A stretch of 25,680 nucleotides of DNA from Candidatus Gallimonas intestinigallinarum (lineage in GTDB: Bacteria; Bacillota_A; Clostridia; Christensenellales; Borkfalkiaceae): positions 1-25,680 of the forward strand of contig DXBS01000119.1 of NCBI GenBank assembly GCA_019116405.1, in the 5' to 3' direction. Below the pieces are notes generated by a model. The model ran no database searches. It saw nothing but the letters and a program-made list of their open reading frames with translations, and was not told the DNA's origin. Both the position numbers and the translations under genes were made by a program. Shown piece by piece: positions 1 to 6,563 of the stretch (its first letter is position 1; every line of letters begins with the position of its first letter).

Positions 1-648
1 ATGGACGGGCATGCGGCGGCGCTGGGCGGCATGATCGTGGACGGCGGGAAGTTCTGCTATAAGGACAATTCCCGCTACCCCGCCTTCAACACGCCCGACG
101 AGAGTTACCATGGGTTGGTGTACGCCGATCTTCCCGTCGCATTCGGGACCAAGTGCCGCGCGCAGATGATGCGCGACACAGGCGCGATCATGAGTCCGCA
201 GAACGCGTTCCTCACCTACCTCGGCAGCGACACGCTTGCCCTGAGAATGGAGCGTCACTGCCGCAATGCGGAGAAGATCGCGGAGTATCTCTCGGAACAC
301 CCCAAGATTGAATGGGTGCGCTATTCCTCGCTTCCGACCGACAAATATCACGAACGCGCTAAGAAGTACCTTCCCAATGGCACGGGCGGCATGATGAGCT
401 TCGGCATCAGGGGCGACGTTGCGGCATGCGCGCGCTTCATGGAGCACCTGAAGATCGCCACGCAGGAGACGCACGTCGCGGACGTGAGAAGCTGCGTGCT
501 GCACCCCGCCTCCACCACCCACCGTCAGCTTACCGAAGAACAACTCGTCGCGGCGGGCATCGCGCCCAACCTTGTCCGCCTCTCCGTCGGCATTGAAAAT
601 GCTGACGACCTCATTGCCGACCTCGCGCAGGCACTTGAGACCGTCTGA
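1..648 (+). CDS. O-acetylhomoserine sulfhydrylase, C-terminal half (5' end outside window)
   Basis: PLP-dependent Cys/Met metabolism enzyme of the OAH-sulfhydrylase type, making homocysteine from O-acetylhomoserine and sulfide in the cytoplasm. The window opens inside the gene. The first residues, MDGHAAALGGMIVDGG, match the stretch that directly follows the PLP-binding lysine in this family (usually S-A-T-K-Y-x-D/G-G-H), so the first Met is internal and the lysine lies just outside. The 215 visible residues are about half of a usual 420-430 residue protein. They include the family's C-terminal signatures ETHVADVRSCVLHPASTTH and the ending LVRLSVGIENADDLIADL. metA follows 22 bases downstream on the same strand and makes the acetylated substrate, which supports this call over cystathionine gamma-synthase. 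The family is certain; the exact substrate is inferred from sequence and context. Confidence 0.93.
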   Translation: MDGHAAALGGMIVDGGKFCYKDNSRYPAFNTPDESYHGLVYADLPVAFGTKCRAQMMRDTGAIMSPQNAFLTYLGSDTLALRMERHCRNAEKIAEYLSEHPKIEWVRYSSLPTDKYHERAKKYLPNGTGGMMSFGIRGDVAACARFMEHLKIATQETHVADVRSCVLHPASTTHRQLTEEQLVAAGIAPNLVRLSVGIENADDLIADLAQALETV

Positions 649-670
649 TCACAAAAGAAGGTAACCCTAC

Positions 671-1582
671 ATGCCCATCGTCATTGATCGCAATATTCCG
701 GCGTATTCCATTCTGAGCGGAGAGCGCATCGTCGTTATGGACCGCGAGCGTGCAACTTCGCAGGATATCCGCCCCATCGAGATCGCGATCCTCAATCTGA
801 TGCCCACCAAAATTGAGACGGAGACGCAGTTCATGCGCCTTTTGTCCAATTCGCCGCTCCAGGTCAACGTCACGCTCATCCACACGAGCAGCTACCGCTC
901 CAAAAATACGGAAGCGGAGTATCTCGACCGCTTCTATCAATCCTTTGAGAGCGTCAAAAACAAACACTTTGACGGCATGATCGTGACGGGCGCGCCCGTT
1001 GAGGACATGGACTTTCAGGACGTCGCGTACTGGAACGAACTGACCAAACTCTTTGACTGGACCAAGACCAACGTGACGTCCACTATCTTCATCTGCTGGG
1101 GCGCGATGGCGGCGCTGTATCACTTCTATGACATTCCCAAGTACCCGCTGCCGAGAAAGCTGTTCGGCGTATTCGCGCACAGAAAGTGCAATGCCGACTC
1201 CACCGATCCGCTGATGCGCGGCATCTCGGACGAGTTCCACGTCTGCCACTCCCGCCACTCCACCGTGCGCGAATCGGACGTGCGGAAGGATGCGCGCCTC
1301 AAGATCCTGGCGACCTCTCACCGCGCGGGCGTTGCAATCTCCAGTTCGTTAGACCACAGTCAGATCTTTGTCCTGGGACACATGGAGTATGACAGGGACA
1401 CGCTGAAAAAAGAGTACGAACGCGACCTTGCAAAGGGTCTGCCCATCGAAAAGCCGTTTTGCTACTTTGCGGACAATGAGTGCACCAAGATCAACATGAA
1501 CTGGTCCTCCACGGCAAACCTCTTTTACAACAACTGGCTCAACTTCGTCTATCAGACGACGCCCTATCAGTTTGAAGCCTGA
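671..1582 (+). CDS. metA: Homoserine O-acetyltransferase, MetA/HTS family
   Basis: Transfers an acetyl group from acetyl-CoA to homoserine, the first committed step of methionine synthesis. The protein has 303 residues, a full-length MetA. Seen directly: Lys47 in LNLMPTK, the catalytic Cys142 in FICWGAMAALYHF, and a late His237-Met-Glu239 in LGHMEYDRDTL, matching the catalytic His and Glu of the family. Residue 111, in TGAPVE, is Glu. In characterised MetA enzymes Glu here goes with acetyl-CoA use and Gly (as in E. coli) with succinyl-CoA use. Acetylation is therefore predicted despite the common annotation 'homoserine O-succinyltransferase'. The ATG is preceded by an AAGAAGG ribosome site. 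The gene lies 22 bases after the OAH sulfhydrylase gene and ends in a strong hairpin. Confidence 0.96.
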   Translation: MPIVIDRNIPAYSILSGERIVVMDRERATSQDIRPIEIAILNLMPTKIETETQFMRLLSNSPLQVNVTLIHTSSYRSKNTEAEYLDRFYQSFESVKNKHFDGMIVTGAPVEDMDFQDVAYWNELTKLFDWTKTNVTSTIFICWGAMAALYHFYDIPKYPLPRKLFGVFAHRKCNADSTDPLMRGISDEFHVCHSRHSTVRESDVRKDARLKILATSHRAGVAISSSLDHSQIFVLGHMEYDRDTLKKEYERDLAKGLPIEKPFCYFADNECTKINMNWSSTANLFYNNWLNFVYQTTPYQFEA

Positions 1583-1598
1583 ATCCCGAAACACGAAA

Positions 1599-1636
1599 CA
1601 GAGCCGCTCGATCGAGCGGCTCTGCTGCTGTTTTTG
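1599..1636 (+). terminator. Palindromic terminator after metA, probably bidirectional
   Basis: Positions 1599-1624 form a perfect 26-base palindrome (arms CAGAGCCGCTCGA/TCGAGCGGCTCTG), followed after a few bases by TTTTT at 1631-1635. On the other strand the palindrome is followed by a T-rich stretch, so it can also stop the convergent cysteine-rich gene that ends at 1658. Confidence 0.8.
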
Positions 1637-1657
1637 AAATTACACTGTTTAATGAGG

Positions 1658-1846
1658 TCAATTTCTTGACCGATTGTCCCTCTCGTACTCCTCGGGGTCG
1701 GTATAGACCTTATCGATGCGGATGGCGGCAAACTCCTGAATATTCAGACATTTGCCGCAGTTATCGCAGATCTTATTGGGGTCCAGATCGCACACCTCAC
1801 ACTCCAGGCAGCCGTCGCACTCTTTCTCATCGTCCAAAACGCACAT
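1658..1846 (-). CDS. Small cysteine-rich protein, possible metal or Fe-S binding
   Basis: Product of 62 residues with no function I can assign. Eight of its first 33 residues are cysteines: C2, then C10-x2-C13-x2-C16-x2-C19, and after seven residues C27-x2-C30-x2-C33. Repeated C-x2-C spacing of this kind suits zinc or iron-sulfur cluster binding. I recall similar short proteins as conserved hypotheticals in Clostridia. The second half is charged, with no cysteine, signal peptide or membrane segment. An upstream in-frame ATG at 1858 would add four residues. I prefer the ATG at 1846 because AAAGGA lies just before it and the predicted transcript would start at about 1859, leaving the upstream ATG almost at the RNA end. 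The gene is divergent from lexA. That it is a real gene is well supported by its own promoter; its role is unknown. Confidence 0.75.
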   Translation of the reverse strand: MCVLDDEKECDGCLECEVCDLDPNKICDNCGKCLNIQEFAAIRIDKVYTDPEEYERDNRSRN

Positions 1847-1865
1847 TTTCCTTTCCATGGAAATG

Positions 1866-1894
1866 AGTATAGCGCGTCATTGCAAAAAAAGCAA
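1866..1894 (-). promoter_or_regulatory. Promoter of the cysteine-rich protein gene
   Basis: On the minus strand TTGCTT (1889-1894), a 17-base spacer and TATACT (1866-1871) form a good sigma-A promoter. The predicted start near 1859 gives a leader of about 13 bases to the ATG at 1846. Confidence 0.65.
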
Positions 1895-1925
1895 GCGTTT
1901 TTCCAAAATTGATGCAAAAAATATA

Positions 1926-1937
1926 AAACAAATGTTT
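1926..1937. promoter_or_regulatory. LexA-type operator dyad upstream of lexA
   Basis: AAACAAATGTTT is a dyad whose outer four bases on each side are symmetric (AAAC/GTTT). It resembles the GAAC-N4-GTTY type of LexA site known in Gram-positive bacteria, with A instead of G at the first position. It overlaps the first two bases of the lexA -35 element, where bound LexA would block transcription. Autoregulation is inferred from position and family knowledge. Confidence 0.55.
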
Positions 1938-1964
1938 GCAATTTTACAAGAAGTATGTTATAAT
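1936..1964 (+). promoter_or_regulatory. lexA promoter
   Basis: TTGCAA (1936-1941), a 17-base spacer and a perfect TATAAT (1959-1964). The predicted start is near 1971, exactly where the AAAGGAG ribosome site begins, so the leader is only about 15 bases. The -35 element overlaps the LexA-type dyad. Confidence 0.8.
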
Positions 1965-1985
1965 GGCATCAAAGGAGAAAAAATC

Positions 1986-2582
1986 ATGCTGGATAAACGC
2001 AAACTGGACGATGTCCTCGCATTCATCAACCGCTACACGGATGAAAACGGCTTCCCGCCCACCGTGCGCGATATCTGCGCGGAACTGCATATCAAGTCTA
2101 CGGCGACGGCCTATGACTACGTCAACCGCCTCAAGGAGATGGGCTATCTTCACAAGGCGACAGGCAAAAAGCGCGCCGTTGCCGTGAAGGCGTCCAACAG
2201 TGTGCGCGTGCCGCTCATCGGTACGGTCACGGCAGGTACGCCCATCCTCGCCGCCGAAAATTTTGACGGCTACTATACCCTTCCCTCCAACCTGTTTTCG
2301 GGCGACGATCTGTTTTTGCTCACCGTCAAGGGCGATAGCATGATCGAGGCAGGCATCTTCAACGGCGACACCATCGTCGTGCAGAAGCAGGAAACGGCGG
2401 ACAACGGCGACATTGTCGTCGCCATGTTCGGCGGAGAGGGCGAGGAAGGCGCGACCGTCAAGCGCTTCTTCCGCCGCGATGGGAAATTTATCCTGCACCC
2501 CGAAAACAGTGCGCTTTCCGACTATGTGCTGGACGAAGTGAGCATCCTCGGCAAGGTCGTAGGGTTGCTGCGCACCATTTGA
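1986..2582 (+). CDS. lexA: SOS repressor LexA
   Basis: Repressor of the DNA-damage response; it self-cleaves when stimulated by RecA filaments. The 198-residue protein has an N-terminal winged helix (roughly residues 1-65, with the family's GFPPTVRDI stretch) and a C-terminal S24 peptidase domain. Visible key residues are the Ala83-Gly84 cleavage bond in TVTAGTP, nucleophile Ser118 in KGDSMIEAGI and general base Lys159 in GATVKRFF, all correctly spaced. The open frame extends further upstream. I start at 1986 because AAAGGAG precedes that ATG, the promoter lies just before it, and LexA homologues begin here. The gene is divergent from the cysteine-rich gene and probably represses itself through the dyad at 1926. 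recN, a common LexA target elsewhere, also lies in this window but inside the nadK-argR operon. Confidence 0.97.
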   Translation: MLDKRKLDDVLAFINRYTDENGFPPTVRDICAELHIKSTATAYDYVNRLKEMGYLHKATGKKRAVAVKASNSVRVPLIGTVTAGTPILAAENFDGYYTLPSNLFSGDDLFLLTVKGDSMIEAGIFNGDTIVVQKQETADNGDIVVAMFGGEGEEGATVKRFFRRDGKFILHPENSALSDYVLDEVSILGKVVGLLRTI

Positions 2583-2604
2583 ATATTTTTTGTTTCCATA
2601 CGCG

Positions 2605-2630
2605 AAACGCCGCCCGAACAGGCGGCGTTT
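2605..2630. terminator. Shared terminator between lexA and the nitroreductase gene
   Basis: AAACGCCGCC (2605-2614), the loop CGAACA and GGCGGCGTTT (2621-2630) form a 10-base-pair GC-rich stem between two convergent genes. A short T tract follows in the lexA direction; the minus-strand tail is weaker. It probably serves both operons. Confidence 0.75.
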
Positions 2631-2639
2631 TGCATATAT

Positions 2640-3176
2640 TTAGTGGAAAAACTTTGCGATTTCCGTCAGCTCCTTGCGCGCGGGGCGCTCGGGGTCGACC
2701 GCCGCATAGCCCACCGCAATGACGCTGACGATCTGCTCATCGGCGGGAACGGACAGGACCTCGCGTAATTTTTCCGCATCGCGGATGCCCATGACGAGCG
2801 TGGAGAGACCCAATTCGCTCGCCTTGAGAAGCAGCGCCATGTCGTGCAGGCCGCAGTCGTAGGCGCCCCAGCCGTTGCCAAGTTCGTTGCTCGGCTCCCC
2901 CGCCTTGACATCGTACCCGGATACGCAGGTAACGAAGGTCGATACGATGAGGACGGGCGCATTTTCCGTGTTGCGCTGATTGAATGCGGGAAGCGCATCG
3001 CGTACCTTCTGCAGCATCTCTCCCATCGCAACGTAATAGTGCGTCGTCTGCGAATTTTTCCAGGACGGCGCCAGCATCGCCGCCTCGATCATTTCCCGCA
3101 CCTTTTCCTCTTCCACGGGCCGCGCTATGTATTTGCGGATACTCTTGCGCTGCTCTAAAACTTCCTGAAATGTCAT
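2640..3176 (-). CDS. Nitroreductase family FMN-dependent oxidoreductase
   Basis: A 178-residue single-domain nitroreductase-like flavoprotein, expected to bind FMN and reduce substrates with NAD(P)H; the physiological substrate cannot be read from sequence. Family marks are the N-terminal RKSIRKY, whose Arg and Ser residues contact the FMN phosphate, the APSWKNSQTTHYYV segment after the first helix, and the late GLSTLVMGIRDAEKLREVL and VSVIAVGYA segments. A strong AAAGGGGGG ribosome site precedes the ATG. It lies 19 bases after rluB and is the last gene before the shared terminator, so it is probably co-transcribed with the scpAB operon. No signal peptide or membrane segment is visible. Confidence 0.88.
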   Translation of the reverse strand: MTFQEVLEQRKSIRKYIARPVEEEKVREMIEAAMLAPSWKNSQTTHYYVAMGEMLQKVRDALPAFNQRNTENAPVLIVSTFVTCVSGYDVKAGEPSNELGNGWGAYDCGLHDMALLLKASELGLSTLVMGIRDAEKLREVLSVPADEQIVSVIAVGYAAVDPERPARKELTEIAKFFH

Positions 3177-3195
3177 AGATTCCCCCCTTTCGCTG

Positions 3196-3900
3196 TCAAA
3201 GATTTTGCAGATAGTACACTTCTTCGGGCGTCAGCCTTCTCACGGCGCCGCGATCCAGCCCCGTGAGCGTCAGTTCGCCGATCTTCAGGCGCTTCAAAAA
3301 ATCGACGTTTTTACCGACAACTTCGAACATCTTTCTGATCTCGCGGTTCTTGCCCTCGGTGAGGACGACTCTGAGCTTGGTATAAGTTTTGCTCGTCTCC
3401 GTGACCGTGATCTTGCACTTCTTTGTGACGACGCCCCGCTCGATCTCCACACCCGCCCTGAGGCGGTTGAGCTGCTGATCGGTGATCGTCCCCTCGATGC
3501 GCACAAGGTAAGTCTTGGGGATCTCGTTCCTGGGCGCCGTGAGGCGGTAGGCGAGGTCGCCGTCGTTGGTGAGGATGAGCATGCCTTCCGTATCGTAGTC
3601 CAGTCTGCCGACGGGGAACACCCGCCCCGCGCCCGCGGGCAAAAGATCCATGACCGTCTTTCTGCCCTTGTCGTCCGACACGGTGCAGACATACCCCTTG
3701 GGCTTGTTCAAAAGGTAATACTCATATTTGACTTTATGCGACAGGATCTTGCCGTCCACCATGACGACGTCGTCCGCCGCGACGTCATCTCCCGCTTTCG
3801 CGGGCTTTCCGTTGATCGTGACGCGGCCCTCTGCGATGATCTGATCGCTGCCGCGGCGGGAGGAGATCCCCTGTTCTGCCAAAAATTTGTTGATGCGCAT
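3196..3900 (-). CDS. rluB: 23S rRNA pseudouridine synthase, RluB/RsuA family
   Basis: Converts a uridine of 23S rRNA to pseudouridine; RluB enzymes act at position 2605 in E. coli numbering. The 234-residue protein begins with an S4 RNA-binding domain (MRINKFLAEQGISSRRGSDQ, about residues 1-50). The catalytic domain follows, with the signature GRLDYDTEGMLILTNDG, where Asp101 of GRLD is the expected nucleophile. The ending EGKNREIRKMFEVVGKNVDFLKRLKIG is typical. A GGAAGGG ribosome site precedes the ATG. It lies 12 bases after the carboxypeptidase gene, in the scpA-scpB-ytfJ-dac-rluB arrangement common in Firmicutes. RluB is chosen over RsuA (16S) by neighbourhood and Gram-positive usage, which is an inference. 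Confidence 0.93.
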   Translation of the reverse strand: MRINKFLAEQGISSRRGSDQIIAEGRVTINGKPAKAGDDVAADDVVMVDGKILSHKVKYEYYLLNKPKGYVCTVSDDKGRKTVMDLLPAGAGRVFPVGRLDYDTEGMLILTNDGDLAYRLTAPRNEIPKTYLVRIEGTITDQQLNRLRAGVEIERGVVTKKCKITVTETSKTYTKLRVVLTEGKNREIRKMFEVVGKNVDFLKRLKIGELTLTGLDRGAVRRLTPEEVYYLQNL

Positions 3901-3912
3901 GACGCCCTTCCA

Positions 3913-4923
3913 CTATTCGTTTTCTTCCATGATATACAAATTCTGTGAAAAAAGCAAGTTATTTCCAAGGAAAATTCGCATTTGTCCCGCAACGCTGCCC
4001 GCTGCCTCGGGAAGCGGGTCGACAACTTCCTGACTGATCCTGATCTCAGTGCGTTCCTGCTCGGTCAACGGGTAGGAAAAATCATGATCGATGGCAAAGC
4101 CGTTCACGCCCTCGTTTTTATCGGCGAGGCGCACGAGCGTATAGTCGGCAAACGACCTATTAAGAAGCTCTGCGGAGCGCTCATACATGGGCGGACAATT
4201 GAGAACAACACACACGAGCGTCATTCCTTCCCGCTCGGCCGCTGAGACGAGGCACCGCCCCGCCTGCATCGTGTAGCCCGTCTTGACCCCGCACGCGCCC
4301 TCATAGGAAGTGAGCATTTTATTTTTGTTGTACCAGCCGCGCGGCGCATAGCAGCGCGTGGAGACGATCGTGCGGAAGGTCTCATTTTCCATTGCCGCTG
4401 CGCTGATGAGTGCGAGATCGCGCGCCGTGGTGTGATGCCGCTCGTCGGGCAGCCCGTGCGGATTGACAAAGCGGCTGTCCGTTGCGCCTAAGAGAAGCGC
4501 GCGCTCGTTCATGGCCTGCGCAAACGCCGCAATGCTGCCGCTGTGATGCAGCGCGAGCGCGACGGCGGCGTCATTTCCCGAGCGCAGCATGAGCCCATAC
4601 AGCAGTTCCTCCACCGTATATTCATCCCCCGCCTGCAGATAGATGCTCGAGCCCTCCACGCCCGCAGCCTCCGCGGGGATCGTGACCTTATCTTCGAGCG
4701 GGCAGTCCTCCAAAATGACGAGTGCCGTCATGATCTTGGTCGTGCTGGCGTTTGCGAGCGGGAGCGAGGCATTTTTTGCATACAGAATGCGGCGCGACGA
4801 GACCTCTACGACGCATTCCCCCTGCGCCGCCTGATCCGCCCCTGCAGCTTCGATGCCGTGCCCGAACATAAGACCCGCGACAAGGCAGATGCAGGCGAAG
4901 AGAGCAAGGAGCTTATTCCGCAT
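3913..4923 (-). CDS. D-alanyl-D-alanine carboxypeptidase (S11, DacB/DacF-like)
   Basis: Penicillin-binding D,D-carboxypeptidase that trims the terminal D-alanine from peptidoglycan stem peptides outside the membrane. The 336-residue protein has a signal peptide (MRNKLLALFACICLVAGLMF, then a probable cleavage region near residue 28). All three active-site motifs are present: Ser60-Thr-Thr-Lys63, Ser115-Gly-Asn117 and Lys214-Thr-Gly216. The C-terminal part is the usual small beta domain. I start at the ATG at 4923, with GAGG upstream; the longer frame would begin with a TTG and spoil the signal peptide. The start overlaps the end of ytfJ by 11 bases, implying coupling. Location behind ytfJ suggests a role in spore cortex or envelope maturation, an inference. 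A second S11 enzyme is encoded at 9615-10775. Confidence 0.93.
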   Translation of the reverse strand: MRNKLLALFACICLVAGLMFGHGIEAAGADQAAQGECVVEVSSRRILYAKNASLPLANASTTKIMTALVILEDCPLEDKVTIPAEAAGVEGSSIYLQAGDEYTVEELLYGLMLRSGNDAAVALALHHSGSIAAFAQAMNERALLLGATDSRFVNPHGLPDERHHTTARDLALISAAAMENETFRTIVSTRCYAPRGWYNKNKMLTSYEGACGVKTGYTMQAGRCLVSAAEREGMTLVCVVLNCPPMYERSAELLNRSFADYTLVRLADKNEGVNGFAIDHDFSYPLTEQERTEIRISQEVVDPLPEAAGSVAGQMRIFLGNNLLFSQNLYIMEENE

Positions 4924-5293
4924 TGTCCTCACGCCTGACAAGTTTGTTAAGAAGATCGGACGCTTTTTCGATGAGCCCGTCCAGAGGATCGTCCGTGATG
5001 CGCACGAGGCGACATTCCACGCCGTCGTCGATGAGGAAGCCCGCCGGTTTTACGTTGATGACCGTCCCCGCACCGCCTGCAAAGGGAAGACACTCGCTGT
5101 CCTCGATCTTCTTGACTTCGCCGTATTCGCCGCCGCCCGAGAGATACCCCATCGTCACTTTAGTGAACGGGATGACCTGCGCGCCGCTCGCCGTGACGAC
5201 AGGCTTGCCGATGACGGTATTGACGTCCACTAAACTTGTGAGCTTCTCTGCCGTCTTTTCCATGATGCTGTCGATCTTTTTTTTCTCATCCAT
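4913..5293 (-). CDS. ytfJ: Sporulation protein YtfJ/GerW
   Basis: A 126-residue protein of the GerW (YtfJ) family, a spore protein of unclear biochemical role that affects spore germination in Bacillus. The hallmark core is present: VIGKPVVTASGAQVIPFTKVTMGYLSGGGEYG, followed by GGAGTVINVKPAGFLI. The protein is slightly shorter than the roughly 150 residues in Bacillus and has no signal peptide. The ATG at 5293 is supported by a GGAGGG site nine bases upstream, and translation from it overlaps the upstream gene by 64 bases. In Bacillus ytfJ is a forespore (sigma-F) gene next to ytfI, the same pairing as here. Confidence 0.93.
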   Translation of the reverse strand: MDEKKKIDSIMEKTAEKLTSLVDVNTVIGKPVVTASGAQVIPFTKVTMGYLSGGGEYGEVKKIEDSECLPFAGGAGTVINVKPAGFLIDDGVECRLVRITDDPLDGLIEKASDLLNKLVRREDNAE

Positions 5294-5820
5294 TCTATGA
5301 TACCCTCCAAAATTGTCTTTCCGAGCGCCATGGACAGGACCAAACCATTGAAGACGGTCGCTGTCTGCACCGATACTCTCAGCCGCGATTCCTCATATAA
5401 AATCACGTTGTTTTGCAGTGAGATCGTCGCGTACTTTTCCTTTGCAATGCCGTACAGCGCCCCGCCGAACGCGCGGATCGCCGCCGCGATCATACACATG
5501 CGCACATCTTCCGCGCCGCCCATCTCCAGCACCTGATGAAAGCGCCATGGCTGAAATCCCTGCGTGATCTCAAACTTCTTGCGCGCCGACGACATCTCCG
5601 CAAAAGGCAGAATGAACGCCTTTTTCTTGGTAAGATGAAAGACGATTCCCTCCCGCCTGAGCTGTGCGTATCCCTTCAAAAGGCGCAGCCGATGATAGAG
5701 CGAGAGAGAAAACCAGCCCTTATTCGCTGCGACGTCCAGATAGAAGTCGGCATAGACGAATACCGGAAAGAAGGTAAACAGCGCTCCGAAGAAGAACGAA
5801 TACACAAAAAATTCGCCCAT
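5230..5820 (-). CDS. DUF2953-like membrane-associated protein (YtfI position)
   Basis: A 196-residue protein placed between scpB and ytfJ, where Firmicutes usually carry ytfI (DUF2953). It starts with a hydrophobic segment (FFVYSFFFGALFTFFPVFVY, residues about 4-23), then has a basic, beta-rich middle and a second hydrophobic stretch near residue 160, and ends in a very basic tail. This fits the DUF2953 layout, but I recognise it mainly by position and architecture, so the family call is moderate and the function unknown. No ribosome site is visible before the ATG. The start codon lies inside a 14-base-pair hairpin followed by a T run (see the separate entry). The 3' end runs 64 bases into ytfJ. 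A GTG five codons downstream is an alternative start, also without a ribosome site. Confidence 0.72.
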   Translation of the reverse strand: MGEFFVYSFFFGALFTFFPVFVYADFYLDVAANKGWFSLSLYHRLRLLKGYAQLRREGIVFHLTKKKAFILPFAEMSSARKKFEITQGFQPWRFHQVLEMGGAEDVRMCMIAAAIRAFGGALYGIAKEKYATISLQNNVILYEESRLRVSVQTATVFNGLVLSMALGKTILEGIIEWMRKKRSTASWKRRQRSSQV

Positions 5821-5841
5821 ATCCGTAATATGAGCGAATTT
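5809..5841 (-). terminator. Terminator-like hairpin overlapping the start codon of the DUF2953-like gene
   Basis: Read on the minus strand, arm AAATTCGCTCATAT (5828-5841), loop TACGG and arm ATATGGGCGAATTT (5809-5822) form a 14-base-pair RNA stem with one U-G pair. A run of T follows into the gene (6 T in total at its end). The downstream arm contains the ATG (5818-5820). It could end scpAB transcription or hide the start codon in read-through mRNA. Confidence 0.5.
5826..5832 (-). promoter_or_regulatory. Possible forespore (sigma-G/F-like) -10 element for the DUF2953-like gene and ytfJ
   Basis: On the minus strand CATATTA fits the sigma-G -10 consensus CATNHTA. A TTGATA sits 17 bases upstream (5850-5855), a partial match to the -35 element. 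The predicted RNA start falls within a base or two of the ATG. ytfI-ytfJ is forespore-expressed in Bacillus, which supports the idea, but the -35 is poor. Confidence 0.35.
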
Positions 5842-5858
5842 GCAAAAAATATCAAGTT

Positions 5859-6563
5859 TTACCCGATTTTGACGATATCCGCATCGTCCAGCCCCTTTAA
5901 GAAGTCCGGGATCTCATAGCCACCGTCCTGCCCTTCGGGGGACTGTGTCTTTTCGGGGGAAGAATACGCCTGCGCCCCATCGGCGCTTGCCGCCTCACTT
6001 TCAAGTTCCTCACGCGCATAGAGGTAGCTGTCCCTATCCTCCGTGCGGGTGATCGCCGCCATGAGCGTATCGTAATCGGGCAGATCCTCGAGCGAATTGA
6101 GCTTGAAGCGCTTCAAAAATTCGTCCGTCGTCGCAAACAGGATGGGCTTGCCGACGGCGTCCTTTCTGCCGCAGGGATAGATGAGCTTGAGCTCGAGCAG
6201 CGCATTGACCGCATAGTCACTGTTGACGCCGCGCAGAAGTTCGATTTCCGTGCGCGTGATAGGCTGCTTGTATGCGACGATGGCGGCAGTCTCCAGAATG
6301 GTGCGGGTAAGTTCCTTTTCGCGGATGGGATTGAGCACCGCGGAGACGCCCTCCTTGTACTTTGGATTAGACCCGAGCTGCGCCTTTTTGTTGAATTCCA
6401 ACAGGACGATGCCGCTGTCTCCGCTGTACTTTTCGCGAAGCTCGCCGAGTGCCTTTTTTACCTCGCCTTCGGTGACTTCCAATTTTTCCGCGATGTCGGC
6501 AATGGCGACCCCCTTGCCTGAGGCAAACAGTACCGCCTCAATCGTATTCGTCAATTGATCCAA
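5859..6563 (-). CDS. scpB: Segregation and condensation protein ScpB
   Basis: Winged-helix kleisin-associated subunit of the SMC-ScpAB complex that organises and segregates the chromosome. The 234-residue protein begins LDQLTNTIEAVLFASGKGV, the usual ScpB start, and contains the conserved TILETAAIVAYKQPITRTEIELLRGVN and the GRKDAVGKPILFATT segments of the second winged helix. The C-terminal 50 or so residues are an acidic, Ser/Gly-rich tail. The start is a TTG: a perfect AAGGAGG lies six bases upstream, and no ATG fits. The longer open frame upstream is scpA sequence in another frame. The start lies 26 bases inside scpA, so the two are probably translationally coupled in the ratio the complex needs. 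Confidence 0.95.
   Translation of the reverse strand: MDQLTNTIEAVLFASGKGVAIADIAEKLEVTEGEVKKALGELREKYSGDSGIVLLEFNKKAQLGSNPKYKEGVSAVLNPIREKELTRTILETAAIVAYKQPITRTEIELLRGVNSDYAVNALLELKLIYPCGRKDAVGKPILFATTDEFLKRFKLNSLEDLPDYDTLMAAITRTEDRDSYLYAREELESEAASADGAQAYSSPEKTQSPEGQDGGYEIPDFLKGLDDADIVKIG

Noticed and set aside
1752..1985. N-terminal extension of lexA
   Set aside because: It lies over the divergent gene and both promoters; LexA homologues and the ribosome site fix the start at 1986.
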